A stretch of 16,215 nucleotides of DNA from an uncultured Sutterella sp. GTDB lineage: Bacteria > Pseudomonadota > Gammaproteobacteria > Burkholderiales > Burkholderiaceae_F. Every line of letters starts with the position of its first letter. Positions within the stretch are counted from its first letter, which is position 1. Below are positions 1 through 6,487 of this stretch, piece by piece. The notes under the pieces are model-generated. The model worked only from the letters and a program-made list of their open reading frames with translations, did no database searches and was not told the origin of the DNA. The position numbers and the translations under genes are program-made. The stretch is from assembly GCA_900754475.1 (NCBI GenBank), contig CAAECY010000032.1, positions 1-16,215 on the forward strand, given 5' to 3'.

Positions 1-212
1 AGGGCTATCGTCCCCAGTTCTACTTCCGTACGACGGACGTGACGGGTACGATCGAACTGCCGGAAGGCGTTGAAATGGTCATGCCTGGCGACAACATCAC
101 GATGACCGTCAAGCTCATCTGCCCGATCGCCATGGAACAGGGCCTCCGCTTCGCCATCCGCGAAGGCGGCCACACCGTCGGCGCCGGCGTCGTTGCCCAG
201 ATCATCGAATAA
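1..212 (+). CDS. tuf: Elongation factor Tu, C-terminal fragment (5' end outside window)
   Basis: The reading frame starts at base 3 and gives 69 residues to a TAA stop, beginning GYRPQFYFRTTDVTG and ending in a VGAGVVAQIIE-type tail. This is the beta-barrel domain 3 of EF-Tu, the GTPase that carries aminoacyl-tRNA to the ribosomal A site in the cytoplasm; domain 3 contacts tRNA and EF-Ts. The GTPase domain lies upstream, outside the window. Position directly before rpsJ is the usual end of the str cluster (rpsL-rpsG-fusA-tuf) in betaproteobacteria. Whether this is tufA or tufB cannot be told from this fragment. Confidence 0.97.
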   Translation, partial: GYRPQFYFRTTDVTGTIELPEGVEMVMPGDNITMTVKLICPIAMEQGLRFAIREGGHTVGAGVVAQIIE

Positions 213-254
213 ACACGGGTTCGCGCTTAGGCGCAAAAAATCCGGTCGTTTGAC

Positions 255-283
255 TTGATCGACAGAGGGAGCGGGGTTATACT
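255..283 (+). promoter_or_regulatory. Candidate rpsJ promoter nested in the tuf terminator
   Basis: TTGATC (255-260) and TATACT (278-283) are separated by exactly 17 bases, a good sigma70-type match. The -10 box sits in the loop of the tuf terminator hairpin and initiation would be expected near base 290, in the right arm of the stem, so the new transcript lacks the hairpin. A second -35-like TTGACT at 250-255 is 22 bases from the -10, too far. No experimental start is known to me. Confidence 0.7.
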
Positions 284-312
284 CCGCTCCCTCTGTTCTT
301 TTTTTGTTCTTT
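262..312 (+). terminator. Intrinsic terminator of tuf
   Basis: A perfect 13-bp stem, ACAGAGGGAGCGG (262-274) with CCGCTCCCTCTGT (284-296), closes a 9-base loop (275-283) and is followed by a long T-rich tract (297-315, interrupted by C and G). This is a textbook rho-independent terminator 50 bases after the tuf stop. The loop also contains the -10 box of the next promoter. Confidence 0.9.
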
Positions 313-328
313 TTTCTAGGAAAACGAA

Positions 329-640
329 ATGCAGTCTCAGCGCATTCGCATCCGCCTCAAGGCGTACGACTACAAGTTGATCGATCAGTCGGCTCTTGAA
401 ATCGTTGACACCGCCAAGCGCACCGGCGCCGTCGTCCGCGGCCCCGTTCCGCTCCCCACCCGCATCCAGCGTTTCGACATTCTCCGTTCGCCGCACATCA
501 ACAAGACCTCGCGCGACCAGCTCGAAATCCGCACGCACCAGCGTCTCATGGACATCGTTGATCCCACCGACAAGACGGTTGACGCGCTCATGAAGCTCGA
601 TCTTCCCGCCGGCGTCGACGTCAAGATCAAGGTCCAGTAA
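329..640 (+). CDS. rpsJ: 30S ribosomal protein S10 (NusE)
   Basis: 103 residues, the usual length. S10 sits in the head of the 30S subunit and, as NusE, joins NusB in antitermination complexes on rRNA transcripts; it also contacts NusG. The family signature PHINKTSRDQ is at residues 55-64, in the extended loop that reaches into the 30S head. The start is preceded by a modest AGGA (318-321). Unlike the classical S10 operon, where rpsJ is followed closely by rplC, it is separated from rplC by 173 bases containing another promoter, so it may be made as a near-monocistronic message as well as by read-through. Confidence 0.98.
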   Translation: MQSQRIRIRLKAYDYKLIDQSALEIVDTAKRTGAVVRGPVPLPTRIQRFDILRSPHINKTSRDQLEIRTHQRLMDIVDPTDKTVDALMKLDLPAGVDVKIKVQ

Positions 641-685
641 TACGATTGATCCCCGGCCGTCCTCAAAAAAATACAGCAACTTCAG

Positions 686-714
686 TTGCATGGGATTTTC
701 AAGACGGCTACAAT
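686..714 (+). promoter_or_regulatory. Candidate rplC promoter
   Basis: TTGCAT (686-691), a 17-base spacer and TACAAT (709-714) form a strong sigma70-type promoter; the predicted start is near 721. The -35 box lies in the right arm of a perfect palindrome, GCAACT-TC-AGTTGC (676-689). The -35 core GTTGCA recurs in the rplN and rpmJ promoters of this window. Confidence 0.75.
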
Positions 715-726
715 CGCGCCTTTCTG

Positions 727-771
727 TCCTGATCCCTTTCCGACTTCAAACGAAAGGGCAAGGATTTTTTT
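727..771 (+). terminator. Terminator-like hairpin in the rplC leader (possible attenuator)
   Basis: CCCTTTC (734-740) pairs with GAAAGGG (752-758), extended across a small internal loop by TCCT (727-730) with AGGA (761-764), and followed at once by seven T (765-771). It begins only a few bases after the predicted start of the rplC transcript. It can act as an attenuator of the rplC unit or end rpsJ transcripts. The stem is partly A/T and interrupted, so efficiency is uncertain. Confidence 0.6.
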
Positions 772-781
772 GGAAAACGGT

Positions 782-801
782 CCCGGCCAATCGCAGCCGG
801 G
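782..801 (+). promoter_or_regulatory. Hairpin abutting the rplC ribosome binding site
   Basis: CCCGGC (782-787) pairs with GCCGGG (796-801) around an 8-base loop. The right arm ends at the first base of the GGTGGAG (801-807) Shine-Dalgarno sequence of rplC, so folding could modulate ribosome entry. With the upstream U-tract hairpin it forms a two-hairpin leader. Confidence 0.5.
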
Positions 802-813
802 GTGGAGAAAACA

Positions 814-1458
814 ATGAGTGATAAGCTCGGCCTCGTCGGTCGTAAGATCGGCATGACGCGTATTTTCACGGAAGACGGCGTGTCCGTGCCCGTGACCGTG
901 CTCGACGTGTCGAACAACCGTGTCACGATGGTGAAGACGGTCGAAACCGACGGCTACAATGCAATCCAGGTCGCGTTCGGCTCCAAGAAGCCCTCGCGTG
1001 TGAGCAAGCCCCTTGCCGGCCATTTTGCCAAGGCCGGCGTCGAAGCGGGTTCGACGCTCAAAGAGTTCCATATCGATGCCGAAAAGGTCGCCGAATTCAA
1101 GCCCGGCATGACCCTCTCGTGCGAAATGTTCACGGAAGGCCAGAAGGTCGACGTGACCGGCACGACCATCGGTAAGGGTTTCGCTGGCGCCATCAAGCGC
1201 CACCACTTCTCGTCCAACCGCGCTTCCCACGGTAACTCCGTGACGACCCGCGCTCCCGGCTCCATCGGTAACCGCCAGGACCCGGGCCGTGTGTTCCCCG
1301 GTAAGCGTATGGCCGGCCATCTGGGCGATGTGCAGCGCACGACTCAGAATCTCGTGATCGCGCGTGTCGACACTGAACGTCAGCTTCTGCTGGTTCGCGG
1401 TGCGGTCCCCGGCGCTAAGGGCGGCGAAGTCATCGTCCGTCCGGCTGTTAAGGCGTAA
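814..1458 (+). CDS. rplC: 50S ribosomal protein L3
   Basis: 214 residues. L3 is an early-assembling 50S protein with a globular domain on the surface and a long loop reaching toward the peptidyl transferase centre. The loop segment IGNRQDPGRV (151-160) carries Q155, which matches the glutamine methylated by PrmB in Escherichia coli; FPGKRMAGHLG follows. The ATG at 814 was chosen over an in-frame GTG at 802 because the GTG lies inside the GGTGGAG ribosome binding site (801-807) and because families begin near M-x-x-x-LGLVGRKIGMTR. It heads the packed ten-gene unit ending with rpsQ, 11 bases before rplD. Confidence 0.97.
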   Translation: MSDKLGLVGRKIGMTRIFTEDGVSVPVTVLDVSNNRVTMVKTVETDGYNAIQVAFGSKKPSRVSKPLAGHFAKAGVEAGSTLKEFHIDAEKVAEFKPGMTLSCEMFTEGQKVDVTGTTIGKGFAGAIKRHHFSSNRASHGNSVTTRAPGSIGNRQDPGRVFPGKRMAGHLGDVQRTTQNLVIARVDTERQLLLVRGAVPGAKGGEVIVRPAVKA

Positions 1459-1469
1459 GGAGCGAAACA

Positions 1470-2090
1470 ATGGAACTGAATGTCCTGAACGAGCAGGGTA
1501 AGACGGTTGCGGCCGCCGACGCCGTGTTCGGTCGTGAATACAACGAAGCCCTGGTCCACCAGATCGTGGTGGCTTTCCAGGCCAATGCGCGTCTCGGCAC
1601 GCGCGCTCAGCTCACGCGAGCTGAGGTCCACCACTCCACGAAGAAGCCCTGGCGTCAGAAGGGTACGGGTCGTGCCCGTTCCGGTATGACGTCCTCGCCC
1701 GTGTGGCGTGGGGGCGGCCGTGCGTTCCCGAATTCGCCGGTCGAAAACTTCAGCCAGAAGGTCAACAAGAAGATGTTCCGCGCTGCGATGGCTACGATCT
1801 ACTCGAAGCTCGTCGCCGACGAACGTCTGACGGTTGTCGAAACCATCAAGGCTGATCTCCCGAAGACGAAGGCTTTTGCCGATCAGCTCAAGACGATGGG
1901 CCTCAACACGAAGACCCTCATCATCGTCGAAGACGAAGAGCTCAGCGACAACCTCATCCTCGCGTCGCGCAACATGAAGGACGTTCTCGTCGTCCCGCCG
2001 CGCTACGCCGATCCGCTCTGCCTCCTTTACTTCGACAAGATCGTTGTCACGAAGGCGGCTGTCGCCCAGATTGAGGAGATGTTGGCATGA
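1470..2090 (+). CDS. rplD: 50S ribosomal protein L4
   Basis: 206 residues. L4 is a core 50S protein whose extended loop lines the peptide exit tunnel; in enterobacteria it also represses the S10 operon at its leader. The tunnel loop is seen at about residues 44-94, including KKPWRQKGTGRARSG and the WRGGGRAFPNSP stretch; changes in the KGTGRAR region give macrolide resistance in other species. AAGGAG overlaps the rplC stop region at 1457-1462. The stop overlaps the rplW start (ATGA, 2087-2090), implying translational coupling. Whether L4 acts on the leader at 721-813 here is unknown. Confidence 0.98.
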   Translation: MELNVLNEQGKTVAAADAVFGREYNEALVHQIVVAFQANARLGTRAQLTRAEVHHSTKKPWRQKGTGRARSGMTSSPVWRGGGRAFPNSPVENFSQKVNKKMFRAAMATIYSKLVADERLTVVETIKADLPKTKAFADQLKTMGLNTKTLIIVEDEELSDNLILASRNMKDVLVVPPRYADPLCLLYFDKIVVTKAAVAQIEEMLA

Positions 2091-2386
2091 ACCAGGAACG
2101 TCTGATGAAGGTGCTCGTCGGCCCCGTGATCTCTGAAAAGTCCACGATGGTTGCCGAGAAGCACAACCAGGTCTCTTTCGTTGTCGTTCCGAACGCCACG
2201 AAGACCGAAGTTAAGGCTGCCGTTGAAATGCTCTTCAACGTGCACGTCAACTCCGTTCAAATTCTTAACCTGAAGGGCAAGAAGAAGCGCTTCGGCCGTT
2301 TCATGGGCAAGCGCAACGACGTTCGCAAGGCGATCGTCTCCGTTGCCAAGGGTGAAGAAATCAACTTCGCGCAAGAGGTGAAGTAA
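2087..2386 (+). CDS. rplW: 50S ribosomal protein L23
   Basis: 99 residues. L23 lies beside the peptide exit and is the docking site for trigger factor and the signal recognition particle. The conserved ISEKS segment (15-19) includes the docking glutamate. The basic internal loop KGKKKRFGRFMGKRND (63-78) reaches into the tunnel. It starts in a 4-base overlap with rplD and its TAA shares its last base with the ATG of rplB (2386), so all three are probably translationally coupled. Confidence 0.98.
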   Translation: MNQERLMKVLVGPVISEKSTMVAEKHNQVSFVVVPNATKTEVKAAVEMLFNVHVNSVQILNLKGKKKRFGRFMGKRNDVRKAIVSVAKGEEINFAQEVK

Positions 2387-3213
2387 TGGCTCTCGTCAAA
2401 CTCAAGCCGACTTCCGCCGGTCGCCGTCACGCGGTCAAGGTTGTCAACAAGGAGCTCCACAAGGGCAAGCCCTGGGCCGCTCTCGTTGAGAAGAAGAATC
2501 GCGGCTCGGGCCGTAACAACAACGGCCACATCACCTGCCGCCACAAGGGTGGCGGTGCCAAGCGCGCCTACCGTATCATCGACTTCAAGCGTCAGAAGGA
2601 CGGCGTGCCCGCCCGCGTCGAACGCATTGAATACGATCCGAACCGTTCCGCCAACATCGCTCTCGTGCTCTACGCCGACGGCGAACGCCGCTACATCATC
2701 GCCCCGAAGGGCCTGACGGTCGGCCAGGAAATCATGAACGGCCCGGAATCCCCGATCAAGGTCGGCAACACGCTTCCGCTGCGCAACATCCCGGTCGGTT
2801 CGACGATTCACTGCATCGAACTCCTCCCGGGCAAGGGCGCCCAGATGGTTCGCGCCGCCGGTGCTTTCGCTCAGCTCGTCGCTCGCGAAGGCGAATACGC
2901 TCAGATTCGTCTGCGCTCCGGTGAAGTCCGCCGCGTTCTCATTGAATGCCGCGCCACGATCGGCACGGTCGGCAATGAAGAAAACAGCCTCCGCGAACTC
3001 GGCAAGGCCGGTGCGAAGCGCTGGCGCGGTATCCGTCCGACGGTCCGTGGCGTTGCCATGAACCCGGTCGACCATCCGCACGGCGGCGGCGAAGGCAAGA
3101 CCGGTACCGGTCGTGCTCCTGTCACGCCTTGGGGTCAGCTCACCAAGGGCTACCGCACCCGCAACAGCAAGCGCACCGATTCCATGATCGTGTCGCGTCG
3201 TAACCGCAAGTAA
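2386..3213 (+). CDS. rplB: 50S ribosomal protein L2
   Basis: 275 residues, normal for bacteria. L2 is one of the most conserved ribosomal proteins, needed for subunit joining and peptidyl transferase activity. The family hallmark MNPVDHPHGGGEGKTG lies at 225-240, with H230 equivalent to the histidine 229 important in Escherichia coli. The N-terminal zone RNNNGHITCRHKGGGAKR (43-60) is also typical. The start overlaps the rplW stop by one base. Confidence 0.99.
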   Translation: MALVKLKPTSAGRRHAVKVVNKELHKGKPWAALVEKKNRGSGRNNNGHITCRHKGGGAKRAYRIIDFKRQKDGVPARVERIEYDPNRSANIALVLYADGERRYIIAPKGLTVGQEIMNGPESPIKVGNTLPLRNIPVGSTIHCIELLPGKGAQMVRAAGAFAQLVAREGEYAQIRLRSGEVRRVLIECRATIGTVGNEENSLRELGKAGAKRWRGIRPTVRGVAMNPVDHPHGGGEGKTGTGRAPVTPWGQLTKGYRTRNSKRTDSMIVSRRNRK

Positions 3214-3224
3214 GGGGGCCTTGA

Positions 3225-3503
3225 ATGTCTCGCTCTTTGAAGAAAGGCCCGTTCGTCGACGGGCACCTCATGAAGAAGGTCGAAGCCGCTCAGGCGAGCC
3301 GCGACAAGCGTCCGCTCAAGACCTGGTCGCGTCGTTCGACGATTCTTCCGGAATTCATCGGTCTGACCATCGCCGTCCACAACGGCCGTCAGCACGTTCC
3401 GGTGTACATCAACGAAAACATGGTCGGCCACAAGCTCGGCGAATTTGCGCTCACGCGCACGTTCAAGGGCCACGCTGCCGGTGACAAGAAGGTGGGTAAG
3501 TAA
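3225..3503 (+). CDS. rpsS: 30S ribosomal protein S19
   Basis: 92 residues. S19 pairs with S13 in the 30S head and contacts 50S at the inter-subunit bridge. The start MSRSLKKGPFVD and the internal TWSRRSTILPEFIGLTI and VYINENMVGHKLGEFA stretches are diagnostic. A strong AAGGGGG ribosome binding site (3212-3218) overlaps the rplB stop. The stop codon is directly followed by the rplV ATG. Confidence 0.98.
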   Translation: MSRSLKKGPFVDGHLMKKVEAAQASRDKRPLKTWSRRSTILPEFIGLTIAVHNGRQHVPVYINENMVGHKLGEFALTRTFKGHAAGDKKVGK

Positions 3504-3845
3504 ATGGAAACTACTGCTATCGTCCGTGGTGTCCGCCTGTCGGCCCAGAAGGGTCGTTTGGTTGCTGACCTCGTTCGCGGCAAGCCCGTGGACAAGGCCC
3601 TCGCCATCCTCACCTTCACGCAGAAGAAGGCCGCGGTCATCATCAAGAAGGCTCTCGAAAGCGCCATCGCGAATGCCGAGCACAATGACGGTGCCGACAT
3701 CGACACGCTCGTCGTGACCAAGATCCATGTGGAAAAGGCTGCCACGCTGCGCCGTTTCGCCGCTCGCGCCAAGGGCCGCGGCACGCGCATCAACAAGCAG
3801 ACCAGCCATATCTATATCTCCGTCGGCGACGCGAAAGCTAAGTAA
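3504..3845 (+). CDS. rplV: 50S ribosomal protein L22
   Basis: 113 residues. L22 binds all six domains of 23S rRNA and, with L4, forms the constriction of the exit tunnel. The beta-hairpin that reaches the tunnel is at about residues 80-100 (ATLRRFAARAKGRGTRINKQ), and the N-terminal VRLSAQKGRLVADLVRGK is typical. It starts at the base after the rpsS stop, with its ribosome binding site (AAGGTGGG, near 3489) inside rpsS. Confidence 0.98.
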   Translation: METTAIVRGVRLSAQKGRLVADLVRGKPVDKALAILTFTQKKAAVIIKKALESAIANAEHNDGADIDTLVVTKIHVEKAATLRRFAARAKGRGTRINKQTSHIYISVGDAKAK

Positions 3846-3854
3846 AGGTGTACC

Positions 3855-4640
3855 ATGGGTCAGAAAATTAATCCCACCGGCTTCCGTCTTCCCGTGACGC
3901 GCAACTGGACGTCGCGTTGGTACGCGGTTGGCCGCGAATTCTCCCGCACGCTCGGTGAAGACCTCGCTGTCCGCAGCTTCCTCCAGAAGAAGCTTCGCAA
4001 CGCCAGCGTGAGCCGCATCCTCATCGAACGTCCGGCGAACAACGCCCGCATCACGATCTTCTCGGCTCGTCCCGGTATCGTGATCGGCAAGCAGGGCGCC
4101 GACATCGAAGCGCTTAAGGCCGAAGTTCAGAAGATGATGGGCGTGCCCGTTCACGTCAACATCGAAGAAGTTCGTCGTCCCGAACTCGACGCTCAGCTGA
4201 TCGCCGACGGCATCACGCAGCAGCTCGAAAAGCGCGTCATGTTCCGCCGTGCCATGAAGCGCGCGATGCAGAACGCCATGCGTCTCGGTGCCCTCGGCAT
4301 CAAGATCATGTCCTCGGGCCGCTTGAACGGCGCCGACATCGCCCGTTCCGAATGGTACCGCGAAGGCCGCGTGCCCCTGCACACGCTTCGCGCGAACATC
4401 GACTACGGCTTCTCCGAAGCGCACACGACGTACGGCGTCGTGGGCGTTAAGGTCTGGGTCTACAAGGGCGACAACTTCAACGCCGAAGCCCTCGAAGCTC
4501 AGGCTCCCCGTGAAGACCGCCGCAGCCGCCGCCCGGGCGACCGTGCCGGCAAGCCCGGTGCGCGCCGCAACAACGGCCGCCGCAACGAAATGAAGCAGGA
4601 CCGCCCCGCGCGCAAGCCTGCTGCTAAGGACGGAGAATAA
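3855..4640 (+). CDS. rpsC: 30S ribosomal protein S3
   Basis: 261 residues, longer than the 233 of Escherichia coli because of a C-terminal tail. S3 lies at the mRNA entry site and helps unwind mRNA. A type II KH domain with GKQG at 78-81 is present, and R131, R132 and K135 match the residues needed for helicase function in Escherichia coli. The last 45 or so residues (about 217-261) are rich in Arg, Gly, Pro and Asn and look disordered; long S3 tails are known in betaproteobacteria. AAGGTG (3845-3850) precedes the start. Confidence 0.98.
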   Translation: MGQKINPTGFRLPVTRNWTSRWYAVGREFSRTLGEDLAVRSFLQKKLRNASVSRILIERPANNARITIFSARPGIVIGKQGADIEALKAEVQKMMGVPVHVNIEEVRRPELDAQLIADGITQQLEKRVMFRRAMKRAMQNAMRLGALGIKIMSSGRLNGADIARSEWYREGRVPLHTLRANIDYGFSEAHTTYGVVGVKVWVYKGDNFNAEALEAQAPREDRRSRRPGDRAGKPGARRNNGRRNEMKQDRPARKPAAKDGE

Positions 4641-4642
4641 CG

Positions 4643-5059
4643 ATGCTGCAACCGAATCGTCGCAAATATCGTAAGGACCAGAAGGGCCGCAACTACGGTC
4701 TCGCCACCCGTGGCGCGAACGTTTCGTTCGGTGAATTCGGTCTGAAGACGCTCGAACGCGGCCGCATCACGGCTCGCCAGATCGAAGCTGCCCGTCGCGC
4801 CATCACGCGCCACATCAAGCGCGGTGGTCGCGTTTGGATCCGCGTGTTCCCGGACAAGCCCATCTCGAGCAAGCCCGCCGAAGTCCGAATGGGTAACGGT
4901 AAGGGCAATCCCGAATACTGGGTCGCGCTCGTTCAGCCGGGCCGCGTGCTCTATGAAATGGACGGGGTTGACGAACAGCTCGCCCGCGAAGCCTTCGCGC
5001 TCGCCGCGGCCAAGCTGCCCGTGAAGACCACGTTCGTTGTCCGCCAGATCGGCATGTAA
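4643..5059 (+). CDS. rplP: 50S ribosomal protein L16
   Basis: 138 residues. L16 binds near the A-site tRNA elbow and is a late-assembling 50S protein. The segment VRMGNGKGNPEYWVA contains R82, which aligns with the arginine hydroxylated by YcfD/RoxA in Escherichia coli. The N-terminus MLQPNRRKYRKDQKGRNYG is diagnostic. Two bases separate it from rpsC, with GGAG (4632-4635) inside the rpsC 3' end. Confidence 0.98.
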   Translation: MLQPNRRKYRKDQKGRNYGLATRGANVSFGEFGLKTLERGRITARQIEAARRAITRHIKRGGRVWIRVFPDKPISSKPAEVRMGNGKGNPEYWVALVQPGRVLYEMDGVDEQLAREAFALAAAKLPVKTTFVVRQIGM

Positions 5060-5069
5060 GGAGACGGAC

Positions 5070-5264
5070 ATGAACGCTAAGGAAATGCGCGCCAAGGATG
5101 AGGCCGCGCTCAAGCAGGAACTCAACGATCTTCTGAAGACGGAATTCAAGCTCCGCATCCAGAAGTCCACCCAGCAGCTCCAGAATACGGCTTCGCTGCG
5201 TGCTACGCGTCGTGACATCGCGCGTGCCCGCACGATCCTTACCCAGAAGGCGACCACGAAATGA
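5070..5264 (+). CDS. rpmC: 50S ribosomal protein L29
   Basis: 64 residues, the usual size for this two-helix protein, which sits by the exit tunnel next to L23. The protein starts MNAKEMRAKD and carries the conserved LLKTEFKLRIQKSTQQLQNT core. The ATG at 5070 follows an excellent AAGGAG (5058-5063); an in-frame TTG at 5037 lies inside rplP and is rejected. The stop overlaps the rpsQ start (ATGA). Confidence 0.97.
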   Translation: MNAKEMRAKDEAALKQELNDLLKTEFKLRIQKSTQQLQNTASLRATRRDIARARTILTQKATTK

Positions 5265-5530
5265 CCGAACAGACCAATGAAGCTCTGACCCGTACCCTCC
5301 AGGGCACGGTGACCAGCAGCAAGATGGAAAAGACCGTTACGGTTCTCGTGGAACGTAAGGTCAAGCATCCGCTGTATGGCAAGTACGTTCTCAAGAGCAA
5401 GAAGTATCATGCTCATGACGAACTCGGCTGCGGTGAAGGCGACAAGGTCGAAATCGCGGAAACGCGTCCGATGTCCAAGACCAAGTCTTGGGTCGTGACC
5501 CGCGTGATTTCGAAGGCCGAAGTGCTTTAA
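5261..5530 (+). CDS. rpsQ: 30S ribosomal protein S17
   Basis: 89 residues. S17 is a primary 16S rRNA-binding protein with an OB fold, seen from LQGTVTSSKMEKTVTVLVERKVKHPLYGKY onward and ending in the conserved ETRPMSKTKSWVVTRVI. It starts in a 4-base overlap with rpmC and is the last gene of the S10-type unit; 242 non-coding bases follow before rplN. Confidence 0.98.
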   Translation: MTEQTNEALTRTLQGTVTSSKMEKTVTVLVERKVKHPLYGKYVLKSKKYHAHDELGCGEGDKVEIAETRPMSKTKSWVVTRVISKAEVL

Positions 5531-5562
5531 TCGCGTCGCGAGCAAAAAAACGCTCAAATCGG

Positions 5563-5591
5563 TTGCACGATAATTTTTCCTAAGTTATAGT
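5563..5591 (+). promoter_or_regulatory. Candidate rplN (spc) promoter
   Basis: TTGCAC (5563-5568), 17-base spacer and TATAGT (5586-5591) give a strong sigma70-type promoter with an expected start near 5598. A perfect inverted repeat GGTTGCA (5561-5567) / TGCAACC (5592-5598) brackets it, one arm on the -35 box and the other near +1. In many bacteria S10 and spc genes are read together; here spc has its own promoter. Confidence 0.75.
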
Positions 5592-5600
5592 TGCAACCCG

Positions 5601-5634
5601 TCGCCCGGAAGACCCCTGGTGGTGTTCCGGGCGA
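5601..5634 (+). promoter_or_regulatory. 5'-terminal hairpin of the rplN leader
   Basis: A perfect 10-bp stem, TCGCCCGGAA (5601-5610) with TTCCGGGCGA (5625-5634), closes a 14-base loop in which ACC and GGT can pair further. It would lie within a few bases of the 5' end of the transcript. There is no T run after it, so it is not an intrinsic terminator. Confidence 0.65.
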
Positions 5635-5652
5635 TGCATTTCTAGGGTTGTG

Positions 5653-5733
5653 ATTGAGCCCGTTTCCCCCGACCCTGCAGTCGGGGCTTCGGAGCGGTCT
5701 CGCTTATGACCTTCCTCCCGAAACGGGACCAAT
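5653..5733 (+). ncRNA. Three-way-junction leader RNA upstream of rplN (unrecognised cis-regulatory candidate)
   Basis: Three helices fit together without conflict. P1 is CCCGTTTC (5659-5666) with GAAACGGG (5720-5727), extended past a 2x2 internal loop by ATTG (5653-5656) with CAAT (5730-5733). P2 starts at the next base: CCCCGAC (5667-5673) with GTCGGGG (5680-5686) and a 6-base loop. P3 is GGAG (5691-5694) with CTCC (5715-5718), continuing in GGTC (5696-5699) with GACC (5708-5711). One base joins P3 to P1 and four join P2 to P3. Such junctions are typical of ribosomal-protein binding sites, so autogenous control of spc is inferred. I do not recognise the family. Confidence 0.55.
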
Positions 5734-5772
5734 ACTATCCGCTAATGTGGAATAAGTTGGGATTTTCTAACC

Positions 5773-6141
5773 ATGATTCAGATGCAAAGCCGACTGGACG
5801 TCGCCGATAACACCGGTGCGCGTTCGGTGATGTGTATCAAGGTGTTGGGCGGCTCCAAGCGCCGTTATGCCAACATCGGTGACGTCATCAAGGTGACTGT
5901 CAAGGAAGCGGCCCCCCGCGGCCGTGTCAAGAAGGGCGAAGTTTACAACGCGGTCGTCGTTCGTACCGCTCACGGTGTTCGCCGCGCGGACGGTTCGTCG
6001 ATCAACTTCGACGGCAACGCCGCCGTTCTTCTCAACAACAAGCTGGAGCCGATCGGCACCCGCATCTTCGGGCCGGTGACGCGTGAACTGCGTACCGAGC
6101 AGTTCATGAAGATCGTGTCGCTTGCTCCTGAAGTTATCTAA
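5773..6141 (+). CDS. rplN: 50S ribosomal protein L14
   Basis: 122 residues. L14 binds 23S rRNA at the subunit interface and contacts 16S helix 14; it is the target of silencing factor RsfS. The start MIQMQSRLDVADNTGAR and the IFGPVTRELR segment near the C-terminus are diagnostic. It is the first gene of the spc unit. Its ribosome binding site is weak (AGTTGGG region, 5755-5761), and a small hairpin (5736-5754) lies just before it, which fits translational control by the leader. Confidence 0.98.
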   Translation: MIQMQSRLDVADNTGARSVMCIKVLGGSKRRYANIGDVIKVTVKEAAPRGRVKKGEVYNAVVVRTAHGVRRADGSSINFDGNAAVLLNNKLEPIGTRIFGPVTRELRTEQFMKIVSLAPEVI

Positions 6142-6155
6142 TTCAAGGAGAAGCG

Positions 6156-6479
6156 ATGCAGCGTATCCGTAAGGGTGACGAAGTCATCGTCATTGCTGGC
6201 CGCGACAAGGGCACGAAGGGCACCGTCCTCTCCCGCGTCGATGACCGCCACGTCATTGTCGAAGGCGTTAACGTCGTCAAGAAGTGTGTTCGTCCGAATC
6301 CCACCCTCGGCGTGACCGGCGGTATCGTCGACAAGACGATGCCCATCGATCAGTCGAACGTCATGCTGGTCAATCCGGCTACCGGTAAGGGTGACCGCGT
6401 CGGCTTCAAGGAAGTCGACGGCAAGAAGGTTCGCGTGTTCAAGTCGAACGGCGCTGTTGTCGGCGCCAAGGCCGAATGA
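6156..6479 (+). CDS. rplX: 50S ribosomal protein L24
   Basis: 107 residues. L24 is one of two assembly-initiating 50S proteins. The N-terminal KOW motif is clear (RKGDEVIVIAGRDKGTKGTV). AAGGAG (6144-6149) precedes the start. The TGA stop overlaps an out-of-frame ATG, but the next gene most likely starts at 6488. Confidence 0.97.
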   Translation: MQRIRKGDEVIVIAGRDKGTKGTVLSRVDDRHVIVEGVNVVKKCVRPNPTLGVTGGIVDKTMPIDQSNVMLVNPATGKGDRVGFKEVDGKKVRVFKSNGAVVGAKAE

Positions 6480-6487
6480 GGGTGACG

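Noticed and set aside
222..240. Small hairpin GCGC-TTAG-GCGC followed by A run after tuf
   Set aside because: Only 4 bp and followed by A, not T, on the plus strand; the true terminator is at 262-312.
802..813. GTG start for rplC adding four residues
   Set aside because: The GTG is part of the ribosome binding site itself, and the ATG at 814 matches the family N-terminus.
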